From: Diphasiastrum complanatum
Taxonomy: Eukaryota > Streptophyta > Lycopodiopsida > Lycopodiales > Lycopodiaceae
Length of the DNA stretch: 64,000 nucleotides
Direction: 5' to 3'
Assembly (NCBI GenBank): GCA_029204225.1
Contig: CM055102.1
Span: 26,326,922 to 26,390,921, forward strand
Shown: positions 23,118 to 34,731 of the stretch, in pieces
Layout: every line of letters begins with the position of its first letter
Position numbering within the stretch: the stretch's first letter is position 1
Made by a program: the position numbers and the translations under genes
Notes under the pieces: generated by a model
The model's input: only the letters and a program-made list of their open reading frames with translations
Database searches by the model: none
What the model was told of the DNA's origin: nothing

Positions 23118-24320
23118 CTAAGTTTGCCATGTATTTATGGTTGGTTCATATAGACCTCTTCTTTGAGATCTCCATGCAAGAAATGCAATCAATAGATGTA
23201 TAGATGTATGCTTGACCACAAGAGAAAAGGTTTCAGTGTAATCAACTCCATGTGAAAAACCTTTTGCGACTAGCTCGGCTTTGTATCTTGACACCTTGTC
23301 TTTGGTCCATACTTGTATTTGTAGATCCATTTGTATTTGATAGACTGCCTATGGTCTGGTATGGATTCAAGTGTCCACACCTTGTCCTTCTGAATGTCTG
23401 TAGGACCATTGTGGATTCTAGGCGTTTCAGGCACATGTTGCTCTGCGGCTTGTTCATCGTCTAAACTGTCACTCAGTTCATTTGGCATATGAACATCCTG
23501 ATCCAGATGTTCATAGTCTGTTCCCTCTGTTTGTGTGGGTAGATCATAGTACCTCTTTCTAAGAATCTCATAACTAACTGGATCTCCGTCAGCCATATAT
23601 CTTGCTTCATCAAATTTCACATCTTTGACAACTTTGATTTCTCTGGTCTTAGGCATGTAAATTCTATAATATGAGAAATGTACATCATAGTCTACAAGGA
23701 AACTCTGGTTCACTTTTTCATCTAACTTCTTTCTTTTCTGATCTAGTATGTGTGCAGATGTTACACACCCAAAAATACGAACATGAGCCAACAGACTTGG
23801 CTTGTTGTCCCACAAGGAATGCCAGATTTCCCTGTCCTGTTTTGCAGGTAGTTGGGCTGTAACTATTGCCTCAGCCCATAACCATTTTGATGCCTTTGAA
23901 TAGGCCATCATGCATGTCACAGCCTCCATGAGAGTTCGATTTCTCCTTTCTGCAACACCATTATGCTGTGGTGTATATGTTGTTGTCTTCAAATGAAGGA
24001 TGCCCGGTTGGTACAGAACTCTGCAAACCATTTGGATACGTACTCTCCACCTCTGTTTGTCCTTAGCTATTTAACTTTCTTGTCAGTCCATTTCTCAGCC
24101 CAATTTACAAACTCTGTAAAATTTTCCAATGCTTCAGACTTGTTATGAATGAAGTAGACAGCTGCAAACTTGCTGAAGTCATCAATGAAGGTGATATAAT
24201 ATCTTGAACCTCCCAAAGAGACTACATCAAAGGGTCCACAGATGTCCGAGTGTACTAACTCTAGGAGTTCTTTAGTTCTGAACGAGTCTCTGGTAAAAGG
24301 TGTACGTGACATCTTGCCTT
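23118..24320 (-). pseudogene. Ty1/copia integrase and RT start remnant
   Basis: From right to left on the minus strand: integrase N-terminal core (ELLELVHSDICGPFDVVSLG, YYITFIDDFSKFAAVYFI) at 24067-24312; then PQHNGVAERRNRTLMEAV and FGCVTSAHILDQKRKKLDE at 23270-24031; then RT start (YKAELVAKGFSHGVDYTETF) at 23118-23330. Frame changes near 24040 and 23280 break it. The rest of RT and RNase H is absent to the left. Order INT before RT is diagnostic of copia. Confidence 0.82.
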
Positions 24321-24384
24321 TGTTGCATGCATCACAAGACTTTAGACCTGTTGCATCATTGATGCTAACGCCTGTTGTGAGCTT

Positions 24385-24545
24385 CTATCGCGTGAGCGCA
24401 CATAGACCGTATGGGTTGACCTGCGGTGTCCCATCAGTGCCGGTTGTGGCCAAAGCCTGTTGGGCTTTTGCGTGTAATTCTGTAGACAATTCACAAGATA
24501 TGAACGCTTTGACATTAGAAACCTTCAATTTCTTCAATGGGCATG
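24385..24545 (-). repeat. copia terminal sequence shared (inverted) with 39.56 kb
   Basis: The reverse complement of this stretch closely matches 39560-39690, e.g. GAAGGTTTCTAATGTCAAAG and CACGCAAAAGC(C/T)CAACAGGC. The 39.5-kb copy follows a copia RNase H end, so the shared sequence is probably the 3' terminal region or LTR of one copia family. Confidence 0.6.
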
Positions 24546-24569
24546 TCCTGTGTTGACACGTGTCGAGCC

Positions 24570-24706
24570 CATGCATATTGTGGCTTCACTATATGTACAA
24601 ATTTTCTTAGTAATACATTAACTTTCGATGTGCCATCTATGAGAGCTTGAGAGGTGTAGCTATGGTGAATGTTTGATGTGTTCTGCATACTGCACTAGAT
24701 TCTATC
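24570..24706 (+). repeat. LTR 3' fragment of the LARD-like family
   Basis: ATATGTACA...GAGAGCTTGAGAGGTGT...GCATACTGCACTAGATTCTA matches the last ~130 bp of the LTR at 32261-32677 with scattered changes. Only the U5-side portion is present. Confidence 0.65.
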
Positions 24707-24719
24707 ATAAAGTTAACAC

Positions 24720-26360
24720 ATTGGTGTATGTGCTTGTAACAAAAATATAATTACAAAAAGTATTTTGTGAGATTGATGAATAGACAATAACGTTCACAAA
24801 AGAGATGTTTGCATTTTTTTTTTTTAAAGAGTAGTATATTATTTCTATAAAAAAATATGGTTGCAAATTAGTTAACATTCGTAAGAGTGTGAAATTACAA
24901 ACATGTGGAGATTTTGGTGCTTAACAAGTATCTTATAAATAGAACCTTGTTTTTGGAACTTGAGTGTTTTGCTCAACATAACCTATTTCACAATGAGAAA
25001 TTTATTTTGTTCATATCTTATGCTCGACACATAATTGAGAAGCATATGTTTGCACCAATTCAATTTGTGTTTCCTCAATGCTCTAGAGTCCATGCATATG
25101 CAATTTGGATACATTCAAGCAGTAGACATTTTCTTGGTAGTTTGATCAATGTTAAATAAAACTCTTTCGATGTGTAAGCAATGAGACCCAATTTGCAAGG
25201 GATTCATTGATGTTGATTGTAGGTTGCTTAAATATGCCAGTTCAGTGCCCCAAATGCACTAATTTTTCTCTTTACTAAGTAGAGCAAGGCGTATAAATAC
25301 GTCCAACAACACATTTTCATAGATGGAGGATTCCTTTTCACCTCAAAGTATGATTCAAAGATTTTTTTACGGAGAAAAAATTAATTGGCAAGAAATACAT
25401 AACACCTGAAGGTAAGTGCAAATCAAATCTTGGTGGCAAATCTTAATATTCAAGCCTCAAATCGTAAAACTCACTTGTGTTAATGGTTTTAGTTTGTTTG
25501 AACATTGTCAATTACCTATTTATAATGTGCCTTGGTTTTGGTAACATCCAAAAAATTTTTACAACTACTTTCTACTGCATCCAACCATTTTTTTATTACA
25601 AAAAGTGAGATTCATAGAAAATCATGGAACACATTTCGAATATCTACTATAGTTCAATGCCTCTACTCCAAATTGGGTTGGAAAATTCATCGTCGAAATT
25701 GATAACTTTTATATCTGGTTCATTAAATTTCATAACTTATGGTCAAGTTTTAGAAAACCTAAGAGCTTTGTATTTTTCTTAGTTATTTATGTAGCATCTT
25801 CTTTATGCCAATAGGAAGCTCATGTCATATGTTCATTAGTTCTTGTGGGCTTAAGGCTTAACCATTATAGCAAATTTATATGTCATAACACTTATTTTGT
25901 TAACCTTGTTTATGAAGGCCCTAGGATACTCATATCGATTTTGTAACCATAGGGACAATATGGAGTTAAACCACCTTGCAACTATGCTACTCAGAAGAAA
26001 GAACTTTTGCGGTGGTGCATGTGTTGAAGACGTGGAGACACTATTTATAAGGTAGTCAATTTATAGTGTGCTCAAATCACATTTATAGCATACATAATGT
26101 CACTTGGCCACTTGCCCTAAGATAGCCCTAAAATAGCAACTTCTAGGTACTTCACCAAAAACCTGGTTTTTAGTGACTAAATGCAATGTATCTATATTAG
26201 CCAATCATAATGGGTCCAAATCTGACCTCATCCATAAATCTACTTGCAAAAAATAGTACAAACACTATTTAGGCCTTTATTGACATAAAAAAATCTATCT
26301 CTAAGTTGAAATTTCAAGTTGGCCTCAAAATTGCCAAAATATCTCAACTAAATTAGTTGA
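24720..26360. other. no gene identified
   Basis: AT-rich; an 84-codon plus-strand frame at 24905-25159 has no recognisable features. No retroelement domain was seen. Confidence 0.3.
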
Positions 26361-26365
26361 ATTTT

Positions 26366-28345
26366 TTACTCTCCCTCTTCAACTAGTTTTAGCATAGATT
26401 TTGAGAGTACTCCAATATGAGTTCTATGCTTAATAAACGAATCTTTTCCCAATGATTTGGTGAAAATATCAATCACACACTCCCTTGAAGAGACATATTG
26501 AGGCTCCACTTCCTTTGCCATGGCTTGTTCTCTCACAAAATGATAAGCCTTCAATATGCTTGTTCCTTGCATGTAAAACATGATTGCCTGCCAAAATTTG
26601 GGCTGAAAGGTTATCACAAAAGATGATTGGACACTTTTGAAAATTCAGCAAGTTGAAATCCATTACCATCCTTTTGTTGTAAAGCATCTCCTTTATGCAT
26701 GAAGTTAAAGATTTGTACTCTACCTCACTAGATGATAATGAGATTGTTGCTTGTTTCTTCGACATGCATGAGATAGCTCCATCACCTATGAAAATAGCAT
26801 GAGAACTTATGGATTTTCTATCCATTTTATCTCAAGCAAAGTCCGAATCTGAAAATCCATACAAGTTAGGTGATGATCTTCTATAGACAATGCCAATATC
26901 TCTAGAACCCGAGATGTACCTCAATACTCTCTTGCCTAGCTTCCACTGCTCCATACTAGGATCATGCATAAATTGACTTAATCTCCCAACACAATAGCTA
27001 AGATCAGGTCATGGTTAGATATGTAAGAGCTTCCTATAGAGAGCAATTTCCTAAAAGGATCTTTCATTACCTCTTATAATGAGCTTTACATTTGACTCCA
27101 TTGATGTATCAATAGATTTAGCATCTACCATATGAAATCTTTTAATAATAGAATAAGCATACTTCTCTTGAAAAATGAAAGTAGATTGAGAAGTTCTAAA
27201 TACCACTATTCCCAAGATATAATGCAAAAGACCAAGATCATGCACCTCAAACTCCTTTTTGAGTACAACCTTGATATCATCAATATCTTGATTGTTGCCT
27301 CCACTGAAGATGATATCATCCACATAGATTAGAAGAATATTAACATCATTTCCAACAAATATAAAATAAAGTGAATGTCCATACTCACTCATTATGAAGT
27401 TTTGAGAAAGGAGAAAATTGTGAAGCTTAGCATACCAACTCCTTGGTGCTTGCTTAAAACCATACACAAGCTCTTTTGTAGAAAACACACATGATTAGGC
27501 TTGCCATGTGAAATGTAGCCCTCAGGTTGCTCAATAAACATCTCCTCCTCAAGATCTCCACTCGAGAATGCATTAGTGATGTCCAATTGCCATGAATCCC
27601 ATCCATAAAGTGTTGCAAGAGAAATAATGACCTGTATGCTTACCATCTTTGCCATGGGTGCAAAGGTCTCATCATAGTCAATTCCATACTCTTGTGCATA
27701 TCCTTTTGCTACCAACCTTGCTTTATACTTGTTGATTGATCCATATTGGTTTGTCTTCACTTTGAAGATCCACTTGTATCCAATAGCCTTCTTTTCCTTT
27801 GGAAGTTCCACCAATCTCCATGTGTCATTCTTCATAAGAGCTTGATACTCAAGATCCATTGCTTGGATCCACTCCTCTTTTTGTCTTGCGTCATCTACAC
27901 ATGTAGGGTCATCAAAAGAGGTTAGGAAAGCATAGTTTGTACCACCAACAAATTGCTTACCCTTTTCATCATAAGATCCTCAAAGGTTGTTGCCTTTGCC
28001 TTGATGTCCTCCTCAAATTGTGACTTGAAGAAGTCTCTTCACCATCAACATCCAAAGTAACATCAACATTGTCATCAACATCAAGAATGTTAGATCCAAT
28101 AACCACATCACCACTTGAAGAAACCTTTGGAATGTTGCCCTCATAAAAAATGACATCTCTATATAAACCTTGTAATCTTTGCTCACATCACTATAACCAA
28201 CAAACATACCTTTCTTTGAAGATGGATCCTCCTTTGTCCTATCATCAAGAGTATTGTTGATATAGCAAATGCATCCAAAAGTTTTGAAAAATTTGACACT
28301 CAGCCTCCTACCAAATGACATCTCAAAAGGTGTCTTACCATCCAA
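26366..28345 (-). pseudogene. Ty1/copia remnant B: integrase end, RT, RNase H
   Basis: Right to left: integrase C-terminal part at 28013-28345 (DGKTPFEMSFGRRLSVKFFK, FGCICYINNTL); RT first half at 27392-27859 (ETWRL-like NDTWRLVELPKEKKAIGYKW, WQLDITNAFSSGDLEEEMF); RT second half at 27051-27488 with the catalytic LLIYVDDIIF; RNase H at 26366-26825 (ISCMSKKQATISLSSSEVEY, IFCDNLSAQILAGN). Several frameshifts (near 27440, 26600) and about 150 bp of lost reading frame between RT and RNase H. No LTR found at either end. Confidence 0.88.
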
Positions 28346-28361
28346 TATAACACTCGGCCAC

Positions 28362-29500
28362 CTATTCGATTCCTATAATGAAGTACAATAGGCCAAGATC
28401 AACCATCTTAAACTCTTTAGACAAGACAACTTTGACATCTCTTATGCCATCTAAATCATTTCTACTTAAAATTATGTCATCTACATACAAAACAAGTACA
28501 ATGATCTTTCTGTCATTAAACCTCATGTATAATGAAGGATCATAAGAGCTCATTACAAAGTTAATGGAGATAAAAAAAGAGTTTAGCCTAGAGTACCAAG
28601 CTCTAGGTGCTTGTAGACACCTCTTCTATTAACATACTTTTTCTTCAAGTCCTTTCTTGATGAAGCCCTTGGGTTGCCTCATGTAGATTTCTTCCTCCAA
28701 GTAGCCAGTGAGAAAGGCATTTGTAACATCAAGTTGGAAGAGCATCCAATTGAGATTAGTAGCAAGACTAATGATCAATCTTATTGTAACTAGCTTAGCC
28801 ACAAGAGCAGAAGTTTCATCATAATCCATGCCTTTAGTTTGCAAAAAACCTTTTGCTAGAAGCCTTGATTTATACTTACTTAATGATCCATATTGGTTAT
28901 ACTTCAATCTATACACCCACTTGCAATCAAGTGGTTTATTCCCTTGAGGAAGATCAACAAGTTAGAGCCTTTGTTGACATATAGAGCCAGAGAGGAGGAA
29001 GTAGTCGGAGTGTCTCGACTTCTTCGATTATCTTCTGCAACAACATAGTGATAACTCTAGTAAGAGTTAAACCTGTGTGTGTTGATATGATCATCACCCA
29101 GTTTTCATATATGTAGAGAGCAAGCTTGAAAGCAAATGTCATAATTGCATCTTGCTCGTCTATGACTGATCCGACAACGGCCATTTGTTGCAAGAGATTC
29201 TTAATCTGGTTAATGTGTATATGAAGAGAATCACCAGTAGACATTATGAATGTGAAGAATTTCCTTCATAGATGTAACTTAGTAGTTACGTCCTTTTGAT
29301 TCTTTATGAGAGAATCATACAATTCTTGCATGGCATCCATCCAACTTTTTGATTTACAAGCATCTTCATAGTAAGTTGTTTCATCAAGCATTATAGTAAA
29401 AAGAGTATATAAAGTGAAAGGTTGAGTGCCTTCCCTTTGATCACAATCGGAGCTCCATGGAGAGCCAAAATCAATGCAAAAATCAATGCCTAGATTTTTG
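28362..29500 (-). pseudogene. Ty1/copia remnant A: gag joined to RT
   Basis: A UBN2-type gag piece at 28954-29500 (MQELYDSLIKNQKDVTTKLH, LHIHINQIKNLLQQMAVVGS) runs directly into RT at 28629-28916 (YGSLSKYKSRLLAKGFLQTK, FQLDVTNAFLTGYLEEEIYM) and 28362-28553 (VLVLYVDDIILSRNDLDGIR). Zinc knuckle, protease and integrase are missing, so an internal deletion fused gag to RT. It abuts remnant B in the same orientation; the two RT segments differ, so these are two elements. Confidence 0.82.
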
Positions 29501-29960
29501 GAGATCTAGAGTGCAAATGGTGCAACTCTTAATCTATGCCACAAATGTGGATCAATCACATTCAAGAGGTTTCACCTTGCTAGGGAAGGCCTAAACCTAA
29601 ATTTGGCTAACCCTAAGAGTAGTTATGAATCTCAACTTTAAGTATGTAAACGTGTGATATTGGAAATCACATAATGAGAAGATAGTTTTTTTGAGGCATT
29701 GGTAGAAACCCAAGAGCTCAATACCATTCTCTCTCTACCCAAGATTTTATGATTTTATCTCTCTAAAAAGCTTTATAACACTTAGTTTTTTCATTCATAC
29801 ATAAAAATATAACTTGATTTCAATGCTTTATCTTGTCTTGTCTTTATTCAAAGCTTGTTGGATTGCTCTTCCAAATTTGAGTTTGAGCATCTAGTTTTGG
29901 TAGTATACAAACATGCTTGGAGATTCTTTATGATCTCTTTATAATCCTTCACATGTGCTG
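29501..29960. other. no gene identified; probable copia leader
   Basis: No ORF or repeat found. Its position upstream of gag on the minus strand suggests untranslated leader of remnant A. Confidence 0.3.
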
Positions 29961-29964
29961 AAAT

Positions 29965-30130
29965 TTAACAGGTTGTAGACTGAAACTAACAAATGGATTC
30001 AATTCAACAGCTTTGGATCTACAATGATGCAACAATTTTTGGATATGACATCCTCAATCATGACTACTTAACCAAGGCGATCAAGCTGATCAGACCAGCA
30101 TCTTCATTTTGTAGGACAAAAATGTTTACC
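29965..30130 (+). repeat. fragment of the 38-kb LTR element, pre-LTR region
   Basis: AATGGATTCAATTCAACAGC, CTACTTAACCAAGGCGATCA and GGACAAAAATGTTTA match 38351-38500, the region just before the LTR at 38511. The copy stops at the polypurine region and joins LARD-like sequence at 30131. Confidence 0.75.
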
Positions 30131-32677
30131 TAGGGGTGGTTTGGGCCATGGAAGATCTCACAAGTTCACGTGGAGGGGTATTGGCATGTCACATCATGTG
30201 AGGGACTTGATGGTGGCTTTGGAGTTCACATCTCAGTGTATTCTCAGGGAATGGTTTAGAACCATTCACAGGAGTAGCTTGGAGCTAGCTTGGGAGAACA
30301 GAAGTGGGGCACTACAGAGTAGATGCTCAGATCTTCGAGATCGTGGATGACATGGGATACTTGATAGGGATGGACTGCAAGATGTCATGGGATGATCACC
30401 AGGAGGCAACTATCTCAGATTGGACTTGAGTCATTAGACAAGACTTACAGGGGCGATTCATGATGGAATCAGAAAGCTGCAAACACAAATGGGCAAAGCG
30501 TGAAGCTTTGGGAGCCAGCTCTAGGTTGGAGAGCTGATGGAGATTACACAGTTGGGTGTGATCAGAGGGCAAACACTATGATGGGTGTTTTGCTAGCGAT
30601 CTATTGTAGGGAAAAACTGATGGCGAGGACTTCAGGGTGTGCTCATTTGGGAGTACATGTTGGCATTACAATAGGGGGACACTCATTGGCATTGGCATCG
30701 ATGGGGAGGCATCTACCATCACGGGCGTGGATAAGCTACCTATAGCTTTTATGCATTTGGCTGTATTTGCAGGAGTCTAGGTTTGGCACAAGTGTTGAAA
30801 CCTGCTTGGTTCATATCCACAGGTGGTGAGATCAAGAAGCCTAGAGGAAGTCACTCAGAGCCATATACCTCAGTACGATCAGGGAGACATTAGTCTCGGG
30901 ATCTTGTGAGTGGCGACTCATGGATGAGCTTGCATTGGCATGGTGTCAGGTTGCACATAGCCAAGGAGAACGAGCGACATTGCTAGGAGCCAAGAGAGGC
31001 AGGTGATGCTTCGACGATCGGCTTGCATAGCAAGATGGTGATCTAGGGATGGGTCAAGCCTACTTGAAAGTAGGTGGCATGGAGTGTACCTAGTGGCGGT
31101 ACATATCCTGAGGGCATGGAGTGCATTACGGAGTGATGTGGATCCAGCATGCCCATGGTTGTGAGCTAGCAGGGATGGATATGGTTACTCAGGGAGTGAC
31201 AATTGATACTTTTGACAAGTGATCAAGTGAGCTGCATGGTTATATGCATAGTTTTCTCTAGGTTGGCGTCACATGTGGTGGTGAGATAGGCTCCTTGGTG
31301 GGAGGCCTATAAATGGGTCAAATCAGAGTTGGCAACGTCAAGCATGAGAAGTTGAGCCCACATGGGATGTAGGAAAAACATATCATCATCAGTATCTCTG
31401 GGAGATACGAGCTACTCAGGTATAGCCTATGGTGATATTTGTATACATTCATTCATTGAGTCCTTGGTAGACTCTTGTGCTTAGAGCATGGAGATTGGAT
31501 GGAAATTAGCTTTTAGGGCTTATTGGACAGTTAGATATGCTTGGACGTGAGGGCATCTTGGTTACAAGTGCGAGTCCATGATCGAGAGGATCTGATTTGG
31601 AGACTAGTGGCATAGCAGACAGGTGCTGGTATGACATGATACCATAGTTTGCGCAAGCCTGGTCATGTATTTGATGTATTCATGTTGGTTTGCATGAATG
31701 TGTGTTTGCATGTTACCTTGTCACGAGAGTCCAGATCTGAGTCAGAGTTTTATGTGCTTGTGCATTTGCTACGTCTGAAACAAAGTAATCATTTGATATG
31801 CTCATGACTTGTCATTATGTCTACTAGCTATCTATCTGGTGAGAGTATGGTCTTATGGTGGCAGTAAGGTTTCCTCAGGTTGGAGCCTTAGTCACTCATT
31901 TATGTTAGCTTTACAGGTTTGTGCTTGTAAGTGCTTGATAGGACGCCAGCCTAGCTAGATGGAGGATGTAAGTCTCATGGTGGCAGTGGGATTTTCTCAG
32001 TTTGAGCCATGTCGCTCATGTGGTCCACTTGTGTTCAAGTCGGATTGGGGACGAGAGTCAGTTGGTCGAGAGTGTGGTAGACTCTCTATATGAGCATTGT
32101 GATTGCATGATACTTTGTGTGCAAAACTAGGTAGTTTGATGGTGTGCTTGAGTGTGAGTCAAGTACAAGGTAGTAGTAATATGCATAACATCTTTTGGAC
32201 ACTCCAGACGCTGCTACAATATATTTCTTTACTCCTACTACATTTGAGCTTAAGGGAGAGTGTTAAAAATCAGTTTTTATTTTGATACGTTTTAATTGTA
32301 GGCTCGAAATGCAGTATTGTAATTAACTGTACATATCTTCAGTTTATTAGGATTTACAGTTTTCATTATTTGGATTAGCCAAGTAGCCACACGTAGGAAA
32401 ATTAGCTTGTACAGTGGATTTTGGTTTCGTTATGCTATACTTGAGGGCATGTCTCGGGTTTGTTGTCAGTTATTTAAGCCATACTGGGCCTTGTTCTAGT
32501 TTGGCAGGTGGTAGGCCAATTTTAGGACACCTGTCTTTTTCATGCAGGTTGTGGATTTCCTATATGTACAGTTTCCTTTGTAATATGCAAAGCTTTGCTG
32601 TACCATCTTTGAGAGCTTGTGAGGAGTGTCTATGGTGATTGATTGATGTGATATGCATACTGCGCTAGATCCTAACA
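30131..32677 (+). mobile_element. LARD-like non-coding LTR retroelement, copy 1 (internal region + 3' LTR)
   Basis: About 2.1 kb of internal sequence has no ORF with retroelement motifs, yet ends in a polypurine tract (AAGGGAGAG, 32252-32260) and a complete LTR at 32261-32677 (TGTTAAAAATC...GATCCTAACA, ends TGTTA/TAACA). Long stretches match 60720-63190, e.g. GATGGTGGCTTTGGAGTTCA and CGATTCATGATGGAATCAGA. Lack of coding capacity with intact terminal signals fits a large retrotransposon derivative mobilised in trans (family knowledge; not shown here). The 5' end is missing. Confidence 0.72.
32261..32677 (+). repeat. 3' LTR of the LARD-like family (417 bp)
   Basis: It starts directly after the polypurine tract AAGGGAGAG and ends TAACA. 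The shared stretch AGCCAAGTAGCCACACGTAG recurs with variation at 59.89 kb, and the last third recurs at 24.57 kb, giving three copies in the window. Confidence 0.78.
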
Positions 32678-33878
32678 AGATTTTAACATTGTTAACATAG
32701 AATGATTCTAATCAAGTTTAGATTGCATTTGCATCATAATATGAACAAACAAATAGAGGAAAAAAACTTGAGTCGGTCAAGAAAACTCCCAAATCTCAAT
32801 CTTACGTCAATAGTATGATTGAATGATAGTACAATATGGATCATCTTCTTGGATGGTTGAGGAGGTTGAACACGATCCGAGGTTTCAAATTGGCATTAGG
32901 TTTATCCAAACAAGTCCATCAGGTTTCCCAACTTGGTAGGTAGGTTATTCATCTACCTCCTTGATTTGAGGAGCTCTTATGGGGGTCAATATTCAATTTC
33001 ATATTTCATTTCTAAAATGATTCCACAGGTTTGTAGAGATTTGTTTTAGCTTTCATTTGCACCAATTTTCAAGCCATTTGGGTAAGAGATGCAAAAGTTA
33101 TTGCAATTTTTCCAAAAGCTATCAAAATAAGTGATTAGAATTTTGCTTTCACTTGATTTGAATTTTTCAGATTTGATTTGAGTTTTTATTTCAAGTTTTT
33201 TTACATATAATTATAGAGCATTGCATTATCTTTGATTTGATCCATATGGCAGGTCATTTGGATTGGTATGACAAATCTTGATTCCTAGCTCTAGTTTTGT
33301 CGGTTTTGGCTTCTTAAAAAATTTCAGGTCTGTTCTGTTGTTGATTCTACCTACCAAATCACCTTTAATAATTGATCTGATCCTATAGGCTGATAGAACT
33401 TGTTGTAAGCTTTTTAGTGGTACTGAGTTCTTGTAATTTGGATTAATATTGAGAAAGTTATGATCAAATTTGTGGAGATGGGTCAGAATAGCCAAAATTC
33501 TGAAAAAAATTCTTTTGGATTTCTTCCAAGTGAGAGAGAAGCAGTTCAACATTTCAGTTTTGAAGTTTAGTTTGTTTGTAATTTTTTTTTAGTTTCTTCA
33601 TTCTAAAATTTTGAAGGTTTTTTTTTTCAGAAAAAAAAAAACAAATATGACCTAACCCTACCTACCTACAGCCCTAACCTAATCCTAAATCCTAAATACA
33701 CTTTTAAAAAAAATCTTCCTCATCATCACTCGGTCACCGCCCTGGCTCGGTTACCTTCTCACGCCACTATCCACGCGACGTCCCACATTCATTTGGATTT
33801 CTTGGGACTCAGCTCGTGGGACTTGGCTCGGTCCACATCCCTTCTCTTCCACGACTCTTTCTTCCCTCTCGACTGGGC
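32678..33878. other. no gene identified
   Basis: AT-rich; no coding frame or repeat element recognised. Homopolymer A/T runs at about 33580-33645. Confidence 0.3.
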
Positions 33879-34731
33879 TGTTGGATTTCAATGCTCAGGC
33901 TCAAATCATTTGGCAATGATCATCCTAAAAAACCTATATATACTTGTTCTTGGAAAACACAAAAACTATGAAGGCTCGAATTTCCAGCAAAGGATGAAAA
34001 AATTCATGATCGAATTTTTCTGACCAAAGCCTTTCTCCGAACCAATGTCAATCTTGTCAAAGAGAGATTTTTCGAACCTTTTTTGTTCGGATCTGTTCTA
34101 ATTTTTTCGAGCACCTTCGAACCTGTTCAGTTCAGATCTTTTCTAATTTTTCTGAGCGTCTCGAACCTGTTCGGTTCGGATCTATTCTAATTTTTTCGAG
34201 CCTATGTATATTTTTCGACCCAATGTATAAATTCCGACCCTTTGTACTGTCAACGTCGCGACGTTGACAGTCCGCCTACTTCTATACATAGCTCTCTGGC
34301 AAAAATGACGGCTCTCCTACTGCAAGACAAATGTAGTTAATCAAGTAGATTAATGTCAGCTTTCAATGTACTCATCATTTGACTTTCAATCATCAAGGAA
34401 GATCTATTGGAGTCAGCGCACTGATCAGGTTATCATCTTGCAGTCATTACGTTGTAAATATAGTCAAGTTGTAGTTTTCAATCAATCAATTAGCCATCAA
34501 CGAACTTAGCTGAAGACTACTATTGCGTCCACTGATTTGTGCCAGCTCCAGGCTTCTATACTCATTTTTTGCGATCTAATTAGAGTGCAATTTTTATCTA
34601 CATTGTTGTTCTAGTGCATTTTTGGTATTTGATTTCATCTTGAATGCATTGATGGTAATTGTTGTACTTCCGACCATTAACCATCTGCTCCACTTCCGCT
34701 GCCTCACCACCATTTCCATCATTTTATGACA
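33879..34731 (+). repeat. 5' LTR of copia with tandem repeats and a perfect palindrome
   Basis: Three ~50-bp tandem units built on TCGAACCTGTTCGGTTCGGA occupy about 34071-34201. A 26-bp perfect palindrome centred on CGTCG|CGACG lies at 34246-34271. The first ~190 bp match 36823-37019. Confidence 0.85.

Noticed and set aside
24905-25159. 84-codon plus ORF
   Set aside because: AT-rich chance frame, no splice borders or recognisable features.
34246-34271. CRISPR-like or bacterial operator reading of the palindrome
   Set aside because: The context is a plant retrotransposon LTR; there are no spaced repeats in the window.
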